Shown here one piece after another: positions 8,360-15,600 of a stretch of 54,135 nucleotides of DNA. The stretch lies in assembly GCA_024434165.1 (NCBI GenBank), contig QMIW01000018.1, positions 1-54,135 on the forward strand, written 5' to 3'. The DNA is from Chloroflexota bacterium (GTDB lineage Bacteria; Chloroflexota; Anaerolineae; Anaerolineales; Villigracilaceae). The notes under the pieces were generated by a model. The model had not been told where the DNA came from. It saw nothing but the letters and a program-made list of their open reading frames with translations, and made no database searches. Within the stretch, counting starts at the first letter, position 1. Every line of letters begins with the position of its first letter. A program made the translations under genes and the position numbers.

Positions 8360-9007
8360 ATGAAAACCCTGGATTTGAAAAAACAATTCAAGCATCTCTA
8401 CCAGCCTTCGGCAAAAAAGATCGAGGTCGTGCAAGTGCCGCCCCTGCAATTCGTGATGGTGGACGGCGCCATCGAAAAAGGCTCCGAGCCGGGCAAATCG
8501 CCGCAGTTTGCCGAAGCGACCATGGCGGTGTACGGATTGTCCTACACACTCAAGTTTATGTTCAAAAAACGCAGGACGAATGCAGTGGATTATCCGGTCA
8601 TGGCGCTGGAGGGATTGTGGTGGGTGGAGGACGGTTTCTTCGACATCACCGTCAAGGACAACTGGTTTTACACCTTAATGATCATGCACCCCGATGTCGT
8701 CACGCCGGATGCTTTCGAGGAAGCGCGCGAGCAGGTGCGCAAAAAGCGCGGGGATTCGCCTGCGCTCGCCAAAGCCCGGCTGGCATACTTTGAAGAAGGC
8801 TTATGCGTGCAGACCATGCACATCGGACCGTACGCGGCAGAACCCGCCACCATCGAGCGGATGAAGGAATTCATGGCAGGGAACGGATTGAAAGACAGCG
8901 TCGGACCGATGGGCGGAAAACACCACGAAATCTACATGAGCGATCCGCGCCGCGTTGCACCTGATAAAATGAAAACGGTTTTAAGGCATCCAGTTATCAA
9001 AGTTTAA
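8360..9007 (+). CDS. GyrI-like small-molecule-binding protein
   Basis: 215 residues from the ATG at 8360, preceded by AAGGAG and 1 nt past the upstream stop. It contains the GyrI/SHS2-type ligand-binding fold ('VQVPPLQFVMVDGAIEKGSEPGKSPQFAEATMAVYGLSYTLKF', 'YPVMALEGLWW', 'EGLCVQTMHIGPYAAEPATIERM'). No DNA-binding domain is attached. Stand-alone GyrI proteins can bind or hydrolyse cyclic and electrophilic toxins; an older name is DUF relating to YhhN/TipAS-like folds. Co-location with a WYL regulator and an acetyltransferase hints at a stress or detoxification cluster, which is inference. Confidence 0.88.
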   Translation: MKTLDLKKQFKHLYQPSAKKIEVVQVPPLQFVMVDGAIEKGSEPGKSPQFAEATMAVYGLSYTLKFMFKKRRTNAVDYPVMALEGLWWVEDGFFDITVKDNWFYTLMIMHPDVVTPDAFEEAREQVRKKRGDSPALAKARLAYFEEGLCVQTMHIGPYAAEPATIERMKEFMAGNGLKDSVGPMGGKHHEIYMSDPRRVAPDKMKTVLRHPVIKV

Positions 9008-9048
9008 GGTTTGAATGTTTGAATGTTTAAATGTTTGAACGTTCAAAC
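9008..9048. repeat. Direct GTTTGAAT repeats ending in a 16-bp palindrome
   Basis: Four near-copies of GTTTGAAT are followed by the perfect palindrome GTTTGAACGTTCAAAC (9033-9048), in the gap before the B-box gene. It could be an operator or a replication-slippage product. There is no T-run, so it is not a terminator. Confidence 0.6.
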
Positions 9049-9073
9049 CACCGAACGATCAAACGAGGAATCC

Positions 9074-9433
9074 ATGAACTGCTTTTACCACCCCACCCAG
9101 CCCGCAGTTGGGCTCTGCAAATATTGTCAGCGCGGGCTTTGCTCCGAATGCGCCGCCGTCGTGGACGATGTGCTGGCTTGCAAAGGGCGGCACGGGGACG
9201 AAGTCCGCCAACTGGAGCAGCTCACCGCGCGCAATTTGTTTCAGTCCAAACGGGTCGGCTCGGTATACATGCGCAACGCCACGTTCTACGGTCTCGTCGG
9301 CGCGGCGTTTGCGGGGTTCGGCTTGTGGCAGTTGAAGTGGCTCGGCTTGCAGGCAGCGCTGTTCATTGCCCTTGGTATCTTTTTGCTGTATGCCGCAGCT
9401 GCCAATTACCTGGAGGGAAGGAAATACAAATAG
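9074..9433 (+). CDS. B-box zinc-finger membrane protein
   Basis: 119 residues from the ATG at 9074 behind a GAGGAATCC ribosome site. The N-terminal 40 residues carry a B-box-type zinc-binding pattern (Cys3, His6, Cys15, Cys18, Cys23, Cys26, Cys36, His40; 'CFYHPTQPAVGLCKYCQRGLCSEC'). Two hydrophobic helices follow at about 70-88 and 90-108, ending in a basic tail. Such small B-box membrane proteins are widespread in Anaerolineae; their function is unknown. It is followed 59 nt later by the PspC gene. Confidence 0.82.
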   Translation: MNCFYHPTQPAVGLCKYCQRGLCSECAAVVDDVLACKGRHGDEVRQLEQLTARNLFQSKRVGSVYMRNATFYGLVGAAFAGFGLWQLKWLGLQAALFIALGIFLLYAAAANYLEGRKYK

Positions 9434-9492
9434 CCCGCAACTCTTTTCGTTTGCCTGCGTAAAGCAAGTAGACATCAACGAAAGGAGCAAAA

Positions 9493-9684
9493 ATGGCAGA
9501 TTACAAAACACTCACGCGGAGCAAATCCAACCGCATGATCGCAGGCGTCTGCGCCGGTTTGGGCGACTATCTCAACATTGACCCCACCGTCATCCGCTTG
9601 TTGTTCGTGCTGGGTTTCTTCACCTTCAACGGCGCCATGCTGATCGTATACCTCATCATGGCAATCGTCACCCCCGAGCAATAA
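9493..9684 (+). CDS. PspC-domain membrane protein
   Basis: 63 residues behind an AAAGGAG site. It is one complete PspC domain: 'LTRSKSNRMIAGVCAGLGDYLNIDPTVIRLLFVL', then a second membrane helix ('AMLIVYLIMAIVTPE'). In the phage-shock response PspC senses membrane stress, but this short stand-alone form is common outside that regulon and its role is not established. It is the last gene of the plus-strand run. Confidence 0.92.
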   Translation: MADYKTLTRSKSNRMIAGVCAGLGDYLNIDPTVIRLLFVLGFFTFNGAMLIVYLIMAIVTPEQ

Positions 9685-9690
9685 CCACCA

Positions 9691-9787
9691 TGTCATTGCG
9701 GGGAGCGCTCTTGCCTTTCGCGACGAAGCAATCTCAGATGTTGTAAAAGATTGCTTCGGGCGAAAAATCATCGCCCCCGCAATGACA
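9691..9787. repeat. Dispersed palindromic repeat (TGTCATTGCG family), copy 1
   Basis: About 97 bp with outer arms TGTCATTGCGGGG and CCCCCGCAATGACA and inner arms GAAGCAATCT (9725-9734) and AGATTGCTTC (9748-9757). It lies between the convergent PspC and ABC ATPase genes. A second member is at 41481-41573. It could double as a terminator. Confidence 0.85.
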
Positions 9788-9789
9788 TA

Positions 9790-10695
9790 TCACCGTGCCA
9801 ACGCCAAAAAGACATCCTCCAAAGTTGGCTCTCCCCTCTCGATCTTCTCGACCCGGATATGGTTTCTGCTTAAGAGGTCTTGCATCGCCTCTTTTTTGAC
9901 CCGTTGGCTGATGACCCGTAAATGGTCCCCCGCCAACCCGACGCGTTCCACGCCCTCCAATTCATGCAGGTGTTCCAAGCCCTGCTCGAGCGGATGCGCA
10001 AACACCTCCCACACATCGCCCTTGATAATGGATTTCTTCAAATTGGTTGGCGTATCCATCGCCAGCAGTTTGCCGTCGCGCATCACACCGACACGCTCGC
10101 AGTACTCGGCTTCGTCCATGTAGTGTGTGGTGACGAAGATGGTCACGCCGTTTTCGGCGAGTTGATAGATCAAATCCCAGAAGGCGCGGCGGGCGGTGGG
10201 ATCAACGCCTGACGTGGGCTCGTCGAGAAAGAGCAGTTTGGGTTGATGGACGAGCGCAATGGCAAGCGCCAGCCGCTGACGCCAGCCGGTGGACAGATCC
10301 CTTGTCAGCGTTTGCTCATGCCCGGTGAGACCGACCAGCTCCAACGTCTGCGTGATGCGCTCTTTATCCGTAATGCCATAGACGCCGCCGTAGAAAGTCA
10401 AATTTTCCAGCGTGGTCAGGTCGTCATAAATCGCAAACTTCTGCGACATGTATCCCACCCGCGCGCGGACTTCCTCGCTCTGGCGGACGACATCATAGCC
10501 AAGCACCGTCGCTTCGCCTTCGCTGGGCGCGAGCAGCCCCAGCAGCATGCGGATGGTGGTGGTCTTGCCCGAACCGTTCGGACCGAGATACCCGACCACC
10601 TCGCCTTCGTTGACTTCGAAGTTGATGTGATCCACCGCGGTGAAATCGCCGAAGCGCCGCGTGAGATTTTCGACGTAGATGACAGGCAGACTCAT
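9790..10695 (-). CDS. ABC-2-type transporter ATP-binding protein
   Basis: 301 residues of the DrrA/CcmA (YbhF-like) class. Walker A GPNGSGKT is at 38-45, Walker B LLFLDEP at 154-160, and the H-loop His191 in 'FVTTHYMDEAE'. The ABC signature is atypical: LSTGWRQR (134-141) instead of LSGGQ; the conserved Ser and the second Gly remain. The C-terminal regulatory tail ends 'EPTLEDVFLALAR'. The start at 10695 has AAAGGAAATTTT upstream. It is the last gene of the efflux operon, with no permease directly attached. It probably pairs with the other ATPase and the permease at 13750-14877 as in YbhFSR systems, where the two ATPase halves are fused. Confidence 0.93.
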   Translation of the reverse strand: MSLPVIYVENLTRRFGDFTAVDHINFEVNEGEVVGYLGPNGSGKTTTIRMLLGLLAPSEGEATVLGYDVVRQSEEVRARVGYMSQKFAIYDDLTTLENLTFYGGVYGITDKERITQTLELVGLTGHEQTLTRDLSTGWRQRLALAIALVHQPKLLFLDEPTSGVDPTARRAFWDLIYQLAENGVTIFVTTHYMDEAEYCERVGVMRDGKLLAMDTPTNLKKSIIKGDVWEVFAHPLEQGLEHLHELEGVERVGLAGDHLRVISQRVKKEAMQDLLSRNHIRVEKIERGEPTLEDVFLALAR

Positions 10696-10707
10696 AAAAT
10701 TTCCTTT

Positions 10708-10744
10708 AGGTGACAGTCACTTGACAAGTGGCTGTCACCTTTTG
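10708..10744. repeat. Hairpin between SRPBCC and ATPase genes
   Basis: Arms AGGTGACAGTCACTT (10708-10722) and AAGTGGCTGTCACCT (10726-10740) pair with one G-T wobble, followed on the plus strand by TTTT. On the coding (minus) strand it lies between two operon genes, so it may be an mRNA-stabilising or attenuating stem. Confidence 0.6.
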
Positions 10745-10746
10745 AA

Positions 10747-11181
10747 CTACCCTTTTTCCAAAACAGTTTTCAGGCGGGCAAGGTTTTCTTCCATCATGGA
10801 TTTGACCCGCCCCGCCAGCACGCCTTCGGCAAGTTTGAACAAACCGCCGGGGTTGCCCTGTGCGTTGAGATTGATCTTCGTGCCCGTGCCGACGGTTTTG
10901 AAGGAAAGCGTGATATTGACCTGCATAGGTCCGGCATTGATCTGAAAACCGCATTTGGCATCCGGCTCATAAGCGGTGATCTGCATTTCGCCTTCGATGC
11001 GGCGTCCCATCATTTCGCCGATGCTTTTGAATTTCGTCCCTGTGCCCACCGCGCCCGGCGTGATTTGTTCCAAACCCACGACAGCCGAATTCCACTTCGA
11101 CATGTTGTTGGGGTTGGCAACGAAAGCAAAAACATCCTTCTGGGGACGGTCAATCAATGCGCTGAAATCCAGGTTGATCAT
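10747..11181 (-). CDS. SRPBCC-family protein (CoxG/polyketide-cyclase-like)
   Basis: 144 residues with a START/SRPBCC ligand-binding fold: the first strand 'MINLDFSALIDRPQKDVFAFVANPNNMSKWNSAV', the middle strands 'GTKFKSIGEMMGRRIEGEMQITAYEPDAKCGFQI' and a long C-terminal helix. Such domains bind hydrophobic small molecules. Here it is embedded between two ATPase genes of an efflux operon, so it may sense or bind the exported compound (inference). The ribosome site GAAAGGAAAAAATC precedes the ATG. Confidence 0.88.
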   Translation of the reverse strand: MINLDFSALIDRPQKDVFAFVANPNNMSKWNSAVVGLEQITPGAVGTGTKFKSIGEMMGRRIEGEMQITAYEPDAKCGFQINAGPMQVNITLSFKTVGTGTKINLNAQGNPGGLFKLAEGVLAGRVKSMMEENLARLKTVLEKG

Positions 11182-11214
11182 GATTTTTTCCTTTCAAGCG
11201 TGGAGCGCCGCATA

Positions 11215-12177
11215 TTATTGGTCGGATAACGCGATAAATACATCTTCGAGCACGGGCGGCACCGAGCGGAGTTCGTCCACATGACCGCCCGCCTGTTGAA
11301 TCTCGGTCTTCAAGCGTTTCAACACCGTCTTTGACTTCCCTTCGCCCACGCGAATATGCAACCGGTCGCCGAAGGCTTGCACGTCTTCCACATCCACGTC
11401 CGAATGAGCGACATGACGAAGCGTATCGAGCGGGGAGCCGCGCAGTTCGAGCACGCGCCCGTTGAGACGCGCGCGCAAATTGGACGGGGTATCCTCGGCG
11501 ATGATTCTGCCGTTTTTCATGAAGCCCACGCGGTGACAGCGGGAGGCTTCGTCCATGTAGGGGGTGGAGATGATGACGGAGACGCCCTCACCCCCTGCCC
11601 CTCTCCCAGAGGGAGAGGGAGACACAGCCACGAGTTTAATAACCAATTGCCAAAAGTCCTGTCGGGTGACGGGGTCAACTCCTGTTGTTGGTTCGTCGAG
11701 CAAAAGCAGGCGCGGGCGGGTGACGAGCGCAGAGGCAAGCCCAAGTTTCTGCTTCATGCCGCCAGAAAGCTGCCCGGCACGGCGGTCTTTGAATTTATCC
11801 AAGCCGACAAACTCAAGAATTTCCATGGAACGCGGCAGCCATTCGGAGGAGGAAAGCCCGCGCACCTCGGCGAAGAAGCGGATGTTCTCCAGCACGGTCA
11901 GGTCTTCGTACATGGAAAACCGCTGGGAGAGATAACCGATTGCCGAGCGGGCTTGTTCGGTCTGCTTCAACACGTCATAGCCGCAGACTTCGATGGAGCC
12001 GTGATTCGGTTTCAACGCGCCGACCAGCAGACGCATGGTGGTTGTCTTCCCCGCCCCATCCGAGCCGACGAGTCCGTAGATTTCGCCGGGCGCGATACGG
12101 AGTGAGACACCGTTCACCGCATGGGTGCCGCCGAAATGTTTGTGTAAATCTTCTGCGTGGATGAGGTATTCGTTCAT
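11215..12177 (-). CDS. ABC-2-type transporter ATP-binding protein with an in-frame repeat insert
   Basis: 320 residues from the ATG at 12177 (MNEYLI). An in-frame ATG at 12195 is possible; neither has a good ribosome site. Walker A GSDGAGKT is at 38-45, signature LSGGMKQK at 137-144 and Walker B LLLLDEP at 157-163. Residues 186-200 (SPSPSGRGAGGEGVS) are an insert, absent from the usual DrrA/YbhF spacing, between the D-loop (GVDP) and the H-loop. It is encoded by a dispersed C-rich palindrome (11585-11620). The H-loop histidine is replaced by Pro206 ('ISTPYMDEA'), a variant I believe occurs in YbhF-type domains. It probably couples ATP hydrolysis to the permease at 13750-14877. Confidence 0.92.
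   Translation of the reverse strand: MNEYLIHAEDLHKHFGGTHAVNGVSLRIAPGEIYGLVGSDGAGKTTTMRLLVGALKPNHGSIEVCGYDVLKQTEQARSAIGYLSQRFSMYEDLTVLENIRFFAEVRGLSSSEWLPRSMEILEFVGLDKFKDRRAGQLSGGMKQKLGLASALVTRPRLLLLDEPTTGVDPVTRQDFWQLVIKLVAVSPSPSGRGAGGEGVSVIISTPYMDEASRCHRVGFMKNGRIIAEDTPSNLRARLNGRVLELRGSPLDTLRHVAHSDVDVEDVQAFGDRLHIRVGEGKSKTVLKRLKTEIQQAGGHVDELRSVPPVLEDVFIALSDQ
11585..11620. repeat. C-rich dispersed palindrome inside the ABC ATPase gene (copy 1)
   Basis: CCCTCACCCCCTGCCCCTCTC... with a GAGAGGG return arm, belonging to the same family as 13710-13749 and 24536-24574. The reading frame of the host gene is kept open across it. Confidence 0.85.
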
Positions 12178-12234
12178 GATATTGTCACAGGTCACAAGTC
12201 AAAAGTCGTTTAGGCGTCATATTCGGCTGCTTCA

Positions 12235-12312
12235 TCACTCGTAAATCAAGTTGGTCAATTGGCGCGCAGTCTTCCAAGCCTCTATTTCTTCAAAGCGGGT
12301 AATTCCAGCCAT
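12235..12312 (-). pseudogene. Remnant of a four-helix-bundle (23S rRNA intervening-sequence-type) protein
   Basis: An ATG at 12312 with AGGAGAACAAT upstream opens a 25-codon frame, MAGITRFEEIEAWKTARQLT + NLIYE, ending in TGA. This is the typical first helix of four-helix-bundle proteins of the S23/IVP family, which normally run to about 115-130 residues. The rest is missing, so it looks like a truncated relic in the 216-bp gap between the MFP and ATPase genes. It could also be a short expressed peptide, but that is less likely. Confidence 0.6.
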
Positions 12313-12393
12313 ATTGTTCTCCTGTGTGCCAAATGCAAATCTAAAGTTTGACAGACCTTCGACCTTCAACCTTTGACCTTCAACCTTCGACTA

Positions 12394-13695
12394 TTACTTG
12401 AAAACCACATCCGCAGGCATCCCGATCTTCAACTTGCCTTCCGGGTCTTGCACACTCAACTTGATAGCAAAGACCGTGCTCGAGCGCCCCTCCACGGTTT
12501 GGACGTTGCGCGGGGTGAACTCGGCTTTATCGGCGATCTGAATGACCGTGGCAGTAAAGGTGACATCGGGGAAGGAATCCACCATCACAGCGGCAGACTG
12601 CCCAAGCGAGATTTCACCGTAGCGGTCTTCGGGAACGTAAACTGTGATGGTCAGTTCATTGATGTTGCCAAGAGTCAGTGTCGTTGCGCCGGGCTGGACA
12701 AACTCACCGGGTTCGACGTTGCGCGTGAGGACGACTCCGCTCATGGGCGCGTTGACCGTCAACTTGGCGATCTGCGCATCCACCAAGGCGAGGCTTGCTT
12801 CTGCCTGCGCGAGCGCGGACTTCGCCTTATCCAATTCCTTCGCGGCGGCAATCACGGCGGGAGAGTCCGCGCCGGTTTGCAGGGTCAGCAGGCGGGCATA
12901 GGCGGCGTCATAGCGCTGCTGGGCAACGAGGACTTGTCCGCGCGCATATTCCACGTCTTCGGCTTCGTCGCTGTTCATCAGGTCGTTGTAGGCTTCTTCG
13001 GCATCTTCCAGGTTGGTAAGTGCATCGTCATAATAATCCTGCGCGGCTTCGTTCAACCCGCCGCTGTCTGAGGCGTCGGCAGCCTGGTCTTTGACCTGTT
13101 CCGCGATCACAAAGGCAGCCCGCGCTTCGGCAAGGTCTTGCTCGGCTTGGAGATAATCGGAATTCTTCAAATCGGTGATGACCTTTTCGAGATTTGCGTT
13201 TGCATCGTCAATGGCGGCTTGTGCGGCGGCGAGTTCGGCTTGGGCAGCGGCAATCTGCTGTTCCTGTTCGATATACCAGTTGGGCTGGTCGAATTCGCTG
13301 GGAGCGGATGTCCGCCAATCTTTGGAGCGTTGCGCGGCTTGAGCGGCTAAGGCGGCTTCGAGCGTCTGGTCATATTTGGTTTGAGCGGCGGCGAGGGCGG
13401 CAGTGGCAGAGTCCACTGCGGCGGAGGCAACGGCTCGTTGGGCAGCGAGCAGGCTCGCGTCCAGGCGAAGAAGCGGGGTATTTATCGAAACAGATTGACC
13501 TTCCTCGACGAGGACTTCGGTTACTTTTCCAGCGATTTCCGGCGCGACGTTAACTTGAACGGCTTCGATGGCGCCGGAGGCTGTCAGAGCGGTTTCATCC
13601 GCGCCTGCCGTTTGCGTGACGATAAAGTAGATGCTCAACGCAACTAGTAATAGAACAATGATGATCGCAGGAATGGGTGGACGTTTGTGATTCAT
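12394..13695 (-). CDS. HlyD-family membrane fusion protein (YbhG-like)
   Basis: 433 residues. An N-terminal signal anchor (residues 8-28) is followed by a half biotinyl-lipoyl domain ('VNVAPEIAGKVTEVLVEEGQSVSINTPLLRLD'). A long Ala/Gln-rich alpha-helical hairpin spans roughly residues 85-315, with predicted coiled coil. The second lipoyl half follows ('LTVNAPMSGVVLTRNVEPGEFVQPG'), then the beta-barrel ('YVPEDRYGEISLGQSAAVMVDSFP'). It links inner-membrane ABC transporters to the cell surface. The organism lineage is thought to be monoderm, where such proteins still occur. It follows the permease gene in the operon, with an AAAGGAGACTCCC ribosome site. Confidence 0.93.
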   Translation of the reverse strand: MNHKRPPIPAIIIVLLLVALSIYFIVTQTAGADETALTASGAIEAVQVNVAPEIAGKVTEVLVEEGQSVSINTPLLRLDASLLAAQRAVASAAVDSATAALAAAQTKYDQTLEAALAAQAAQRSKDWRTSAPSEFDQPNWYIEQEQQIAAAQAELAAAQAAIDDANANLEKVITDLKNSDYLQAEQDLAEARAAFVIAEQVKDQAADASDSGGLNEAAQDYYDDALTNLEDAEEAYNDLMNSDEAEDVEYARGQVLVAQQRYDAAYARLLTLQTGADSPAVIAAAKELDKAKSALAQAEASLALVDAQIAKLTVNAPMSGVVLTRNVEPGEFVQPGATTLTLGNINELTITVYVPEDRYGEISLGQSAAVMVDSFPDVTFTATVIQIADKAEFTPRNVQTVEGRSSTVFAIKLSVQDPEGKLKIGMPADVVFK

Positions 13696-13709
13696 GGGAG
13701 TCTCCTTTA

Positions 13710-13749
13710 ACTCCCCTCTCCTCTTAGGAGAGGGGTTGGGGGTGAGGTG
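13710..13749. repeat. C-rich dispersed palindrome (copy 2), between permease and MFP genes
   Basis: CTCCCCTCTCC TCTTA GGAGAGGGG followed by TTGGGGGTGAGG. It is the intergenic member of the family seen inside genes at 11585-11620 and 24536-24574. It abuts the permease stop codon. Confidence 0.8.
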
Positions 13750-14877
13750 TTAATCGAGTCGTTTTCTAAATCTCAGCGCGGCGGCGGTCATAATGCCGAC
13801 GGCGAAGAGCGTCATGGCGATGACGTCGAACTGGATCATTTCGAGACCGACCCCCTTGAGCAGCAGTGCGCGGATGATGACGAGGTAATACCGCAGCGGC
13901 ATCAGGTACGAGATCCATTGCAGGATTTTCGGCATGGCTTCGAGCGGGAAGAAAAAGCCGGAGAGGAAGATGCTGGGCAGGAGGGTCATCCACACCGTGA
14001 GCATGGCTTCCTGTTGGGTGTTGGCGATGGTGGAGGCAAATAGCCCGATGCCCAAGCCGGTGACAAGGAAAACACTCGAAAGCAGAAGAATCAATCCGAG
14101 GTCGCCGCGAATGGGCATGCCAAACCACCAGTGCCCCACTGCGAGCACTTCGATGGTGTTGAAAAAGCCGAGAATCACATACGGCATGAGCTTGCCGACG
14201 ATCAACTCCCACGAGCGGATGGGCGTAACGATTAATTGTTCGATGGTTCCGCGCTCGCGCTCGCGCACGACCGATGTGGCGGTCAGGATGGCGGCGATGG
14301 CGTAGAGAATCATGCCGATCACGCCGGGAATCATGAAGTGGGCGCTGATCATGTCCGGGTTGTACCAGACGGTCGTGCGCACTTCCACGGGCGGCTGGAC
14401 GCGCATGTTCGAGCCTGTGCGTGAAAATTTTTCGGTGAGGAGTTCAGTGGAATGAGCCTGACTGATGAGCAAAGCCGCTGAAAGTGCGGTGGATGCGCTG
14501 GTCGGGTCGGAGCCGTCGAGGATGAAGGCCACCTGGGCGTTCCCGTCGCTGAGACGCTGGGCATAATCCGGCGGGATAATGACCGCTGCGCGCGCCTCAC
14601 CGCGTGAGATGAGTTCTTCGATTTCCGATTCCGATTCCACGCTGAAAGCGATGCGGAAATAATCCGCGGCGCGGTAGGAATCAAGCAGGGCGCGGGATTC
14701 GGGGCTGCGGCTGCGATCCAACACGGCGAGCGGAATGTTGCGGACGTCGTTTGTCGCCGAATAACCAAGCAGGAACAACTGCATGATGGGGATGACGAGA
14801 ATCATTACGAGCGTACGCACATCCCGAAAGATTTGGATAAATTCCTTGCGGATGATGGACATTAAACGTGAGTTCAT
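13750..14877 (-). CDS. ABC-2-type permease (YbhR/YhhJ-like)
   Basis: 375 residues. One membrane helix lies near residues 22-42, then a large extracytoplasmic domain to about 175 ('NIPLAVLDRSRSPESRALLDSY..YFRIAF', typical of ABC-2 membrane_3). About five helices follow ('MIPGVIGMILYAIAAILTATSVVRERERGTIEQLIVTPI', 'ILLLSSVFLVTGLGIGLFAS', 'LSGFFFPLEAMP', 'FDVIAMTLFAVGIMTAAALRF'). The motif 'RERERGTIEQLxxTPI' is characteristic of the family. The start overlaps the tetR stop (ATGA), so translation is coupled. E. coli YbhFSR uses two different permeases; only one is present here, so it may act as a homodimer. Confidence 0.94.
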   Translation of the reverse strand: MNSRLMSIIRKEFIQIFRDVRTLVMILVIPIMQLFLLGYSATNDVRNIPLAVLDRSRSPESRALLDSYRAADYFRIAFSVESESEIEELISRGEARAAVIIPPDYAQRLSDGNAQVAFILDGSDPTSASTALSAALLISQAHSTELLTEKFSRTGSNMRVQPPVEVRTTVWYNPDMISAHFMIPGVIGMILYAIAAILTATSVVRERERGTIEQLIVTPIRSWELIVGKLMPYVILGFFNTIEVLAVGHWWFGMPIRGDLGLILLLSSVFLVTGLGIGLFASTIANTQQEAMLTVWMTLLPSIFLSGFFFPLEAMPKILQWISYLMPLRYYLVIIRALLLKGVGLEMIQFDVIAMTLFAVGIMTAAALRFRKRLD

Positions 14878-15506
14878 ACCGGCTCCTTGAGAACGCCGTG
14901 AAGGTAAATATCGGTGTAGGCGGCGGCGGTGTCTTTGGGCATTAGTTTTCCTATCGCCGATTTGGAGATGAGCATTTCCGTAATAAAGTAGGAAATGATC
15001 AACCCAAAGAACGAACGCATCAGCAGGGCGGGGTTGGTCACGCGCAGTTCCTTCCTGCCTTTGATCATTTGCTCGAACACCGGCAAGACCTTGGGTGCGA
15101 TCTCTGAAAGAATCGAAGCGCCGTGCTTGCCGTTGAATTCCACAAACTCGATGAACATCAATTTCATATACATCGGTTCCGAGCCAAGTTCCCCGAGCGT
15201 AACTTTGACCGCGTTCTGCAAAAAGGCTTCCATATCCTCCCCTTGCGCTTCAAGCACCAGCGGCAGGATCTTCCTGTACGGGTGCTTGTCCAGAACGATG
15301 GCTTCGAAAATCTCTTCCTTGCTGGCGAAGTGGTTGTAGATTCCGCCCAGCGCCAGCCCGGCGCGCTCGGCGATCTGGCGCATGGACGTGGCGTGATAGC
15401 CCTGTTCCATGAACAGTTCGACCGCCGCATCTTCAATGGCAAGCCTGGTGATTTCGCCCTTCGAGGGCGCGTGTTTGGTTTTTGTCGGCATGGGTTTCCG
15501 TTTCAT
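14874..15506 (-). CDS. TetR/AcrR-family regulator
   Basis: 210 residues with an N-terminal HTH at about 20-65 ('ITRLAIEDAAVELFMEQGYHATSMRQIAERAGLALGGIYNHFASKEEIFEAI') and a C-terminal ligand domain. The start could be ATG 15506 (MKRKPM) or ATG 15491 (MPTKTK); neither has a strong ribosome site. The palindrome AACGAACGTTCGTT lies 8 bp upstream of the first ATG and is the expected autoregulatory site. It is the first gene of the efflux operon and overlaps the permease gene, so it most likely represses the whole set until a substrate binds. The inducer is unknown. Confidence 0.93.
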   Translation of the reverse strand: MKRKPMPTKTKHAPSKGEITRLAIEDAAVELFMEQGYHATSMRQIAERAGLALGGIYNHFASKEEIFEAIVLDKHPYRKILPLVLEAQGEDMEAFLQNAVKVTLGELGSEPMYMKLMFIEFVEFNGKHGASILSEIAPKVLPVFEQMIKGRKELRVTNPALLMRSFFGLIISYFITEMLISKSAIGKLMPKDTAAAYTDIYLHGVLKEPV

Positions 15507-15513
15507 AAAAATG

Positions 15514-15527
15514 AACGAACGTTCGTT
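15514..15527. promoter_or_regulatory. Palindromic TetR-type operator
   Basis: The perfect 14-bp palindrome AACGAACGTTCGTT is placed directly before tetR, with an A/T-rich -10-like TAAAAT further upstream on the minus strand. The size and symmetry are typical for TetR dimers; related AcrR/FadR-like sites often contain GAACGTTC. Confidence 0.75.
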
Positions 15528-15600
15528 TTTATTTTAGACCAAAAAGGGAGAGATTGTCAAGGGCATCCAAATCAATGTTTTCTTGGTTGAATGAGGTTCG

